NCBI RefSeq assembly: GCF_002994745.2
Contig: NC_037093.1
Location: forward strand, 7,738,400-7,802,399
Source: Rosa chinensis
Lineage: Eukaryota > Streptophyta > Magnoliopsida > Rosales > Rosaceae
Reading direction: 5' to 3'
DNA: 64,000 bases
In this document: one piece after another, positions 45,933-55,695 of the stretch
Layout: the number at the start of each line of letters is the position of its first letter
Position numbering within the stretch: the stretch's first letter is position 1
Position numbers and translations under genes: made by a program
The notes under the pieces: model-generated
Databases searched by the model: none
The model's input: the letters and a program-made list of their open reading frames with translations, nothing else
Told to the model about the DNA's origin: nothing

Positions 45933-46163
45933 GCGAAGACTTTCCAAGCTCTCTTGACTAATGTAAGGATCAGTGGGAGGTGTAAACGTCAGGGGGAGCC
46001 TAACACACACATGTCATCCTCAAATGTAATAGGTGCGTTGTGCTCTTTTCCTTTGACCAAGATGTAATTTTTGTCCTATAGGGTTTTTATTGTTACTTGG
46101 CAAGGTTTTTAGTGAGGCAACAATTCATGCACCATTTCGTCTTTGACTTGGTACAAGAGGGAG

Positions 46164-46350
46164 TGTTAAAGGAAAAACACATTATGTGCATTCGTCAAAG
46201 TAACTAACGAAGAGGGAATCAAGGAATTGCAATTACGGCTCAATCAACATTTACTATCATTATTCTAATTGATATTTCTGTTGTATTTATATCCTTATAT
46301 AAAGGAACTATCAAATGAAATGAGTAGATCAATTCTCATTTACTTTTACA
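46164..46350 (+). repeat. 3' LTR of copia element
   Basis: 187 bp, TGTTAAAGG...TTTTACA, matching the split 5' LTR. Preceded by the purine tract ACAAGAGGGAG. Confidence 0.9.
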
Positions 46351-46456
46351 ATTTTAAAGAAATTTTGGATATAAGTAAGGTTAAATTACAAAAAATTTGA
46401 AAATTTCAATAATTTTGAAGCAATTAAAATCATAGTGTGGTTATGAGTGATTAAGG

Positions 46457-48889
46457 AGTCACGCCCCGAATTTTGAATAATAATTTCAAATCCGAAACAT
46501 GAATACAAACTAAAACAAATAATGTCCTGAATTTTTTTAAAATAAAACAACATCACACAACCCACATTACAAACCTCGTAGCAAACTATCTCTCGAGTCG
46601 ATTATTACAACACCAACTTAAATAAAATGTTACGCTCAAAAGAGTCTACAAAACACACCAAAGTAGACTAAGTGCTGGTCTCAACCCTGCTTCCCTACAC
46701 AGCTCGCTCTTCACCCTAATTATCCTGACCTGCAGGATCATCCGCTACACCGTTTGAATGGTGTACCAGGATTGCGACAACACAAAACCCGGTAAACTTT
46801 CTGAAAGCTCGTGTGAGTAAATAAGAAAAGAACGGTTGATTTATTAAATCACAATTCTTTTAGATCAAGTAAATCAATCCAACAATCCAAACACACACAA
46901 CAACACCAACAATGTAATCACCAACCCAACTCACATGGCACAAAGTACTCACAATGCAATAACCTAGTTACCACCATGACCGTACTCCCACAACACACTA
47001 CAGCTCTATCTGAATCGTTACCTGTCACCTTGGCCCAGGTGCAAGCATCCGATATACTTCAGTTACTACTATAACCGTCGAACTTTGGGCATTTTTGCCC
47101 GCAGAACAAAAATACTTCGTTTATCACAATGATAACCGTCGAACTTTGGACATTTCTGCCCTCAGAACAAAACACTCTGGTTATTATAACCATCAAACTT
47201 TGGACATTTCAGTCCGTAGAACAAAATATAAACAGAATCCCACCCGATTCACAATATCACGTCTCCACCCAAATCATACTCACAACAATACCAATTATCA
47301 TAATATTCATGGCAAATAAATCTTTCATTCAAGTATATAAACGAAATCATCAAAAAACCACATATTTCAATGTCACACCATTCCGTATAAAATCACATAT
47401 ATATATATACACACACACACACGTAATCATCCACTCAGGAATGATCACTAATACCAACTATAGTTCACACGTAGTAAAACCAAGAAATTCATTTTCTTAT
47501 ATAATTTAAATCTCATTTTCTTAAAACCATTTTCTCACACATAACAATTAATTGTGCAATAAGGAAATTCGGTTCGTAAATGAACCATGTGAGATTTACT
47601 CACCTTCAATCCCACTGCGTCATCTCAACAGCTTAAAATACGGTTTACAATCGTCCACCAACTCAAACCATCAATCACCTAACCAAATACGATAATTAAC
47701 TTAGCATACAATTCAAAAACGCACTTATATGAGGATCCAACGGTCGGATCTTCACCCGTGACCACACAAAGTTATCAGGACAGTCCTACGATCATCACAA
47801 CAAACTATAAGTCTAACAGACGGTCCGATCTTCACATATCATAAATCGAACGATCGAAATTGTAAAATTCATAACTTAATCATACGATCTCCAAAATTCA
47901 CATGCTATACATCGAAATGATCGTATCAACATGTAGAACATTAAAATGGGCAGAAACTGCCCTTGGGGTGACCGGAAGTGGCCAGAAATTGCCGCCGGAG
48001 TTAGAGGCAATGTCGCCGCCGGCTACCCCCAATGGTGTCGGGGCCGGGATGCTCCCCTTCGTTTCATCATTTTGAGCAACTTTCATAACTAGCAAGAAGT
48101 CAGAAAACGACGGGAAGATATCGAAAATACCTGAAATCAGTCAGTTCAACCGGAATATTTCCAGTTTTCCGACGAGCCTCCGTTCAACGTGAAATCTATC
48201 GCTTTGGGTCTGGTTCTTCTTGTCGCGTGATCAGGACCTTGAGGCGAGTTCAACAAGTCAAGAAAATCAAATTTTGGTGGCCGGATCTAGAAGAAATCTA
48301 TATTGGAACCCAAATCGGCCTCTAACCGAAAACGTGCTCCCGCCGCCGCTACAGGACGTGCAGCGGCGCAAGGCTGCCACTGGTAGCTGCGAAAGGACGA
48401 GACGAAGCCGTAGGAGGTGGTTTGGTGGCCAGAGGAGGGAGAACTGAGCCTGAGACTCCTTGCTCTGTTTTCGGCTCGGGCTCGGGCTCGGGAGGGAGAG
48501 AGGGAGGAAAAACTATGCGACTGCCAAAAATGGAAACCCTAGCTATTTTTGGAAATTCCCAAAAATAGCTAGGTATATATACCCAAAATGAAAACTTTTC
48601 CAAACGCGATAACTTCTTTATACCAACACCGATTCTTGCTTTCCGCATATGCACGAACTCGTATCGACGAGCTCTGCAACTTTTGTGAAAGAAGTTTTCC
48701 CAATTTCCTTACGTATAAAATGTCGATTTTAGTGACCCACCCCTAAATAACGTTTGTTTCGAAAATAAACTCATTCGAAACCAAATTTCTCATACAATGA
48801 CTTACGAATCATGCCCACAATTCATATTTCATATAATTGAACAAATATCGGATTCCAAAATATTTAACTGAGAAATTCGGGTCTTCACA
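46457..48889 (-). repeat. 3' LTR of second Tekay element (2433 bp, full)
   Basis: Starts AGTCACGCCCCG where the other LTR has TGTCACACCCCA, so the terminal base is mutated. Ends GGGTCTTCACA. Contains a three-unit tandem repeat at 47073-47226. Confidence 0.9.
47073..47226. repeat. Three-unit tandem repeat in the second Tekay LTR
   Basis: Units begin AACCGTCGAACTTTGG (47073, 47133) and AACCATCAAACTTTGG (47188), periods about 60 and 55 bp, each with a GGCATTTTTGCCC-like dyad and AGAACAAAA. This array is absent from the deleted 5' LTR. Confidence 0.75.
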
Positions 48890-48932
48890 GTCTACCCTCC
48901 TGAAAGGAATTTCGTCCCGAAATGGACGAAAT

Positions 48933-51900
48933 TCAAGTAAACTCATCGACAAACAGCAATGGGTACTTCGCCCTCATGTCAGACTCTAACTCCCATGACG
49001 CATCACCCTCATCATGATGACTCCACAACACCTTAACCAAAACAACCTCCTTCTTACGAAGCCTCTTCGTGGACATATCCAAGATACGAACAGGTTCAAC
49101 GACGAAGGTCACATCCGGTTTCACCTCAATAGTACCATGATTAATCACATGGGGCTCATCTTGGATGTACCTCCTGAGCATGGACACATGGAAGACATTG
49201 TGTACATCGGACATGCTAACTGGTAAAGCAAGCCGATACGCCAAGTCTCCGACCCAAAATCTCAAAGGGTCCAACATATCTCGGTGCCAACTTCCCATTC
49301 TTGCCAAATCTCACCACACCTTTCATAGGTGAGACTTTCAAGAATACATGATCACCCACCACAAACTCCAACAGTCTCCTCTTCAGATTGGCATAGCTCT
49401 TCTGTCTACTCTGTGCGGTACGGATCCTGTCTCGGATGGTCGTGACATTCTCTGTAGTCTCCCGAACAAGTGCAAGACCCAACAGCTCATTCTCTCCAAC
49501 ATCCGCCCAACAGATCGGAGTCCTACATGGCCTACCATAAAGTGTCTCGTATGGAGCCATACCGATGCTGGAGTGATAGCTGTTGTTGTAGGCAAACTCT
49601 ACCAATGGAAGATGATCCGCCCAACTTCCCTTGAAGTCCAAAACTCATGCTCTAAGCATATCCTCCATCACCTGGTTCACCCTCTCGGTCTGCCCATCTG
49701 TCTGTGGATTAAATGCAGTGCTCATAGCCAAAGATGTGCTGAAAGCCTTATGGAATCTACGCCAAAATTCCGAAGTGAAACGAGCATCCCGATCAGAGAC
49801 AATCATTACAGGCACACCATGAAGCTTCACTATCTCATCAAGATACAACTTACACAACGCATCACCTGAGTAAGTCTTCGCCACAGGAAGAAAGTGTGCT
49901 GACTTTGTCAATCGGTCAACTATCACCCAAGTAGAGTCATAACTTTGTCTGGATCTAGGCAATCCAATCACAAAGTCCATGGATATCTCTTCCCATTTCC
50001 ATACTGGAATCAGCAAAGGTTTCAACCTCCCCGCAGGCCTCTGATGCTTTGCCTTCACCCGCTGACAAGTAAGGCACATGGATACATACTCAGCCACATC
50101 CCTCTTCATCCCAATCCACCAAAACTGTCTTCGTAGATCCATATACATCTTGGTACTCCCTGGGTGTACCTTATATCGAGATCGATGTGCTTCCCGCATG
50201 ACCTCCTCCTTGAGATTATCACCACCCGTAACATACAATTTCAATCCACCATCAGCTCTAATTGTCCACTCAGCGCGACCTTCCTCGTTGGCATCAAGAA
50301 TCATCTCAGAAATCACCATTTGAGCGAACTCATCATGTGTCTGACTCTGAATGATCTTGGAAATCAAGATCGGCTGTAAAGTGATACTACCGAGAAGGAT
50401 TCCCTGTCCTTCTCCTGTGGGCATAAGATCAAACTCAAATGCAGTCTCCAGCATGAGCCACTCTTGGACCATAAGTGATGCTATGATCCCCTGGGGTTTC
50501 CTGCTCAAAGCATCCGCGACTACATTGGCCTTCCCAGGATGATACTCCAAGGTGAAATCATAGTCTTTGATGAGTTCCATCCATCTTCTCTGCCTCATGT
50601 TCAATTCCTTCTAGGAGAACAGATACTTCAAACTCTTATGATCAGAAAAGAGTTCGAAATTCTCACCATATAGATAATGCCTCCAAATCTTCAAGGCAAA
50701 AACCACTGCAGCCAGCTCTAGATTATGAGTGGGGTAGTTCCGCTCATGCACCTTCAACTGTCTAGAACCATACACGACAACACCACCATTCTGCATCAAC
50801 ACACAACCTAAACCCTGATGAGATGCATCACTGTAGATAACTAGGCCGCCACCACTAGATGGGACAGTCAACACTGGAGCCGTAGTCAATCTAGTCTTCA
50901 GCTCACTAAAGGCCTTCTCACATTCATCCGTCCACACAAACTGAGTGTCTTTCCTTGTCAACTTGGTCAAAGCCGAAGCAATACTAGAAAACCCCTCAAT
51001 GAATCGCCTGTAGTACCCTGCCAATCCAAGGAAACTACGGATCTCTGTAACGGTAGTGGGGCGACTCCAACCCATCATTGCTTCAACCTTCGAAGGATCC
51101 ACAGAAACTCCATCCTTCGAAACTACATGACCAAGGAACTTAGCCTCCTTTTGCCAAAATTCGCACTTCTCAAACTTTGCATACAACCCTTCTTTTCTCA
51201 AAATCTATAGCACAACCCTCAGATGCTTCTCATGCTCGTCAGACGACTTTGAATAAATCAAGATGTCGTCAATGAACACCAACACACATTGATCTAAGTA
51301 AGGATTGAACGTGCGGTTCATCAAGTCCATGAATGCAGCAGGTGCATTAGTTAGACCAAAAGGCATGACAAGAAATTCATAATGCCCATACCTGGTCCTA
51401 ATTGCCATCTTAGAAATATCTTCATCCTTCACCCTCAATTGGTGATATCCAGATCTCAAATCAATTTTGGAGAACAGCGTAGCCTCCCTAAGCTGATTGA
51501 ACAAGTCATCAGTCCTAGGCAAGGGATACCTATTCTTGATGGTCACCTTGTTCAGCTGCCGATAATCCACACATAATCAAAGTGAATTATCTTTCTTCTT
51601 CACAAACAGCACTGGTGCTCCCCAAGGAGAAATACTAGCCCGAATGAACCCTTGTGCAAGTAATCCTTCAATTTGAACCTTCAACTCCTGAAGTTCAGCT
51701 GGAGACATCAGATAAGGTGCTCTCGATACAGGTCCGGTACCTGGTATCACATCAATGGAGAAGTCCATTACCCTTTTCGGAGGTAATCCTGGTATCTCCT
51801 GGAACACATCTCCATACTCTGAAACTACAGGAATCCTTGTAATCACTAAAGTACTACTCTATGATTCAATGTGTGCCAAGATTCCCGCCCTCATGGCAAC

Positions 51901-52421
51901 GTCAGATCTCAGGCAACGATAATGAAACACTGGTTGCCCAGGGGCATGGAAAGACACAATCATTCTAAAACAATCAATCACTGCATAGTTCGGACTCAAC
52001 CAATCCAAACCTAAAATCACATCATACGTGTGATCTGGAATCACAATCAAAGATACAGTGAACTCTCTACCACAAATTACAATAGGGCAATCATCACAAA
52101 ACATACTAAGCTCCAGAAAGACGCAAAGAGGTGACGTAACACACAAAGATCTAGCAAGCGTATAGCAGTCAAACCCAAAACATCTACCACAGAACTAGGT
52201 ATGAAAGAGCGGGAGGCTCCCAACCGATTAATATCCCTCGCCAACACTAACAGACGAGCGGAATCATTAACCACAACCTCAGGTGGAACAGGCTGCTCAA
52301 CAAAAGGCACTTCCACCTCTTCCTCATATACTTCAACATGTGGAATCTGGCCCCTACCTCGACCTCTGCCTCTACCTCTGGGTCTACCTCGACCCCTACC
52401 TCTGCCTCCCACAATATCCAT
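48933..52421 (-). pseudogene. gag-pol of second Tekay element, gag mostly deleted
   Basis: Starts at ATG 52421 with the Arg/Gly-rich gag N terminus, and after about 70 residues (ARDINRLG) runs straight into protease (ASRSFIPSSVVD). The capsid, both zinc knuckles and the protease catalytic Asp are gone. A frameshift lies near 52160. Then reverse transcriptase ([11 protein letters not shown]), RNase H, integrase ([28 protein letters not shown]) and the chromodomain-like tail follow. In-frame stops at 51859-51861, 51577-51579, 51205-51207, 50611-50613 and 49645-49647; a further frameshift near 49250. The stops at 51205 and 50611 are CAG in the first element. Confidence 0.92.
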
Positions 52422-52678
52422 TACCTAAGGAGCATAGCACACCTGGTTAATACATGTATAACACTTAAAACACAGCAAAGTCAATACAGGTCCATATTAA
52501 CCAAGTTACTAACACATTAAGGTTAATTCAACTCCTAATACGTCCTAACGTCCTAGACGACTCCTAACACTCCCACATACCCAATGACATTCTCAATACC
52601 GAAGAGCACATGATGGGGATCCACTGCAGACGGGCCATCACTCGGAAGGTATTAACATATCACCAAATATGTACCTTA

Positions 52679-52692
52679 CGCTCTGATACCAA
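52679..52692 (-). other. tRNA-Met primer binding site of second Tekay element
   Basis: On -, TTGGTATCAGAGC directly follows the 5' LTR, as in the first Tekay element. Confidence 0.85.
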
Positions 52693-52694
52693 AT

Positions 52695-53662
52695 TGTCAC
52701 ACCCCAAATTTTGAATAATAATTTCAAATCCGAAACATGAATACAAACTAAAACAAATAATGTCCTGAATTTTTTTTAAATAAAACAACATCACACAACC
52801 CACATTACAAACCTCGTAGCAAACTATCTCTAGAGTCGATTATTACAACATCAACTTAAATAAAATGTTACGCTCAAAAGAGTCTACAAAACACACCAAA
52901 GTAGACTAAGTGCTGGTCTCAACCCTGCTTCCCTACTCAGCTCGCTCTTCACCCTGATTATCCTGACCTGCAGGATCATCTGCTACACCGTTTGAATAGT
53001 GTACCAGGATTGCTATAACACAAAACCCGGTAAGCTTTCTGAAAGCTCGTGTGAGTAAATAAGAAAAGAACGGTTGATTCATTAAATCACAATTCTTTTA
53101 GATCAAGTAAATCAATCCAACAATCCAAACACACACAACAACCCCCAACAATCTAATCACCAACCCAACTCACGTGGCACAAAGTACTCACAATGCAATA
53201 ACCTTGGCCAGAGGAGGGAGAACTGAGCCGGAGACTCCTTGCTCTGTTTTCGGCTTGGGCTCGGGAGGGAGTGAGAGAGAGAAAAACTGTGCGGCTTCCA
53301 AAAATGGAAACCCTAGCTATTTTTAGAAATTCCCAAAAATAGCTAGGTATATATAGCCAAAATGGAAGCTTTTCCAAATGCGATAACTTGTTCGTACGAA
53401 CACTGATTCTTGCGTTCCGCATATGCACGAACTCGTATTGACGAGCTCTGCAACTTTTGTGAAGGAAGTTTTCCCAATTTCCGTATGTATAAAAAGTAGA
53501 TTTTAGTGACCCCCCCTAAATAACGTTTGTTTCGAAAATAAACTCATTCGAAACTAAATTTCTCATACAACGACATACGAATCATGCCCACAATTCATAT
53601 TTCATATAATTGAACAAATATTGGATTCCAAAATATTTAACTGAGAATTTCGGGTCTTCACA
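52695..53662 (-). repeat. 5' LTR of second Tekay element, internally deleted
   Basis: 968 bp. Colinear with the 3' LTR up to CACAATGCAATAACC (about 53203), then jumps to GGCCAGAGGAGGGAGAACTG, skipping about 1.46 kb. Ends CTTCACA. Confidence 0.9.
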
Positions 53663-53789
53663 TAAGGTCTTACTTATTATCATTATAGTCAATGTGAATC
53701 ATCCTTACTTAGACATGCTAAATAAAGTTTTTACATTATACTTTGCCGATTTATTTCGAGTAGTTGAACTTGTAGCCAATTCTTCAAAT

Positions 53790-55695
53790 GATCCTTTTTT
53801 TTTTAATAGAATTTGATATTATTAGAAATCAAAGCCATGAATACAGGCCAGAGTCTAACAGAACTTATATAAGAAAGTCCAGGAATAGCCTGGATAACCT
53901 ATCTAAGTCACACCTAAACTCATTAAATCTAAAATGGTCGCTCGCTGAACAGCAAACTAACAAATTAAGTAAGAATAATCTCGCTTTCTAAGGCAAAATC
54001 AATCATCTAGTCTAATCTGCCAAACACTCAATTGTGGTACACATATCAACTAGAAACATCTTAGAGAAGCATATAGAAATCACTCCCACTTGCGAAGGCT
54101 TGACGTTCCGAATGTCTTGAATTTTTGAAACCTTAAGCAAGTTCCTTCTCTTTCCCCTTGGGGTTAGAGCTGGTGCTTGCCTCAGCCTCATCAGCAGCTA
54201 ACAACCTTGGCATTAGGTTGGTCTTCTTGCTTTTTGTCTTGTCAGATTCTCCATCTTTCTTTGCATTCTTCCCTTGTCCTGCTATCCCATATGGTAGTTT
54301 GTTGACGCTGCCAATTGGACGTCCCCTCTTTCTCTTAGATTGTTCAGTGTTTTTGGAAGGACCCTCTAGCAAACCCATGCTCACTGCATCCAAATTTTTC
54401 TTTCCAATGGCAAGACTCAAACAAAGTTTTTTAGGAGAGATTGTTACTTCATCATCTTCTCTAGTCCTACGCAGCCCGATAATTAGATTTCCATTATGTC
54501 TCCATTCAGGCAGTTCCCGGATTTGTATTTGCCTCTTTTGGCGTCGCTTGTTCATCACCAACTGAGGGAGGCTAGGAGAGCTTCTAGTATACTCCTTGGC
54601 ACCTGAGCTTTGAAAATTAGGGTTTGGTTATTTATCACCACCCTATTGAAGTTAGGGTTTGGTACCGGTTGTTCCTGCAAGACTGCCAAGGCTGTGGGTG
54701 GTACTTCTGCCCCTACCGGTGTATCATTGTCTTCAACTAATTCCGGCCCGGAGCAGGGGAGGCCAACATGCGTAACCAATCCACATGTGCCGCATTGACC
54801 GAAGATCTTATCGTACCTGAATTGCACTATGAATTGGACTTCGTCTTCAACCCAGAACCTACGACGAAATAACAGAGGCTTCACATAATCAATCTCAACG
54901 TAGATGCGCATGACCCGATTCCAGAACGCCAGACAATCAATTTCCTTAAAGTCACCGAGCGTGCTGCCAATGAGGAGCATGATGCGCTCGGATCTGAATG
55001 CAGGTGGTATTCCTTGCAGAGTCATCCAGTATGATGACTTCGTGAGGGGTACATCCATCGCCAGGCTGACACCGTCGTATGGTGCAAGGGCTATCGGAGC
55101 TCTGTTATAGCCCATGGTCTGCCTTTCCAAATGCAATCAACGTCGTTTGGGTCTGTGAAGGAGAACAAAACCCTGTCATCTTCTCCGACCTCCGCCACTC
55201 GGAGGCTTCCATTAATCCTCCATGCAGCTCGGAACATTCCTAGGAACGATCTGTGAGAGTATTCCCTCGCCGTAAGTAACTTGCCAATCATGAAAGCTTC
55301 AGGTTGTCTCAACCCTTTGGATGGGCGCAGATCCACCGGTTTCTTCCCATCAGCTAGGGCTAGGGAGGAGGCCAGGCAGGCTGCCATTGCGTCGATCGTT
55401 GCCATTGATTTGACAAAGAGAGAATGCTACACAGTCAGCAAAAGAAAACCCTAACCCTAGGTTAGAGAAAGAGCGACTGCGGCTGTAAGACTTTTATATC
55501 CTTAGGAAAATGAAACTGTTATTTATATTCCCCGAAGTAATAGAGTTATGGTTTCAATATCTTAGACAATCTATTAGTTGTTGATCAAACCATTACTCAC
55601 ATTCTACAAGATTAATGAGACATTAATTGGTGTTTGAATTTAAACTCAAACACTAGTGACTATTTGAATTAGTATCTTATGAAACATTATGATTT
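53790..55695 (-). mobile_element. LINE-type element retaining ORF1 and 3' tail but no ORF2
   Basis: A T run at about 53792-53801 is a poly-A tail on -. The preceding 3' region reads TTCTAATAATATCAAATTC. ORF1 remains lie at 54133-55405. Between the ORF1 stop and the tail are only about 330 bp of non-coding sequence, so the endonuclease/reverse transcriptase ORF2 is absent. TTCAAATGATC occurs immediately left of the T run and again at about 55696, a candidate 11-bp target duplication. Confidence 0.6.
54133..55405 (-). pseudogene. LINE ORF1-like DUF4283 / CCHC-type gag protein, frameshifted
   Basis: Starts at ATG 55405 (MATIDAMAAC). The first segment (FLGMFRAAWRINGSLRVAEV; WKGRPWAI) is the DUF4283 region typical of plant LINE ORF1. 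The second (GIPPAFRSERI; FVEDE-like; CGTCGLVTHVGLPC) contains the CX2CX4HX4C zinc knuckle. The third is a basic tail (KRKRGRPIGSVNKLPYG). The three lie in three frames, so at least two frameshifts are present. ORF1 proteins bind element RNA. Could instead be a domesticated or host DUF4283 gene, but the frameshifts and poly-A tail argue for a dead retroelement. Confidence 0.8.

Larger units (their letters stand above)
39490..46350 (+). mobile_element. Ty1/copia LTR retrotransposon, degraded, with a nested retroposon
   Basis: LTRs share TGTTAAAGGAAAAACACATT at the start and TTTACTTTTACA at the end; the 3' LTR (46164-46350) is only 187 bp. The 5-bp duplication ATTTT lies at 39485-39489 and 46351-46355. 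A primer-site-like CATTATCAGCAC follows the 5' LTR, and a purine tract ACAAGAGGGAG precedes the 3' LTR. The order gag, protease, integrase, reverse transcriptase, RNase H is that of copia elements. Most of the reverse transcriptase is missing, and gag and pol have stops. Confidence 0.92.
46457..53662 (-). mobile_element. Second Tekay-type Ty3/gypsy element, internally deleted
   Basis: Left LTR 46457-48889 and right LTR 52695-53662, flanked by a 5-bp duplication TAAGG (46452-46456, 53663-53667). Reads on -, so the right LTR is the 5' LTR. It is related to the first Tekay element: it shares the primer site, LTR core words (CCTGACCTGCAGGAT; AAAACCCGGTAA; TGAAAGCTCGT) and pol order. It has lost most of gag, and about 1.46 kb of the 5' LTR is missing. 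Only 101 bp separate it from the copia element. Confidence 0.93.

Noticed and set aside
54158..54565. + strand open frame of 135 codons
   Set aside because: It is the antisense shadow of the basic tail of the LINE ORF1-like protein.
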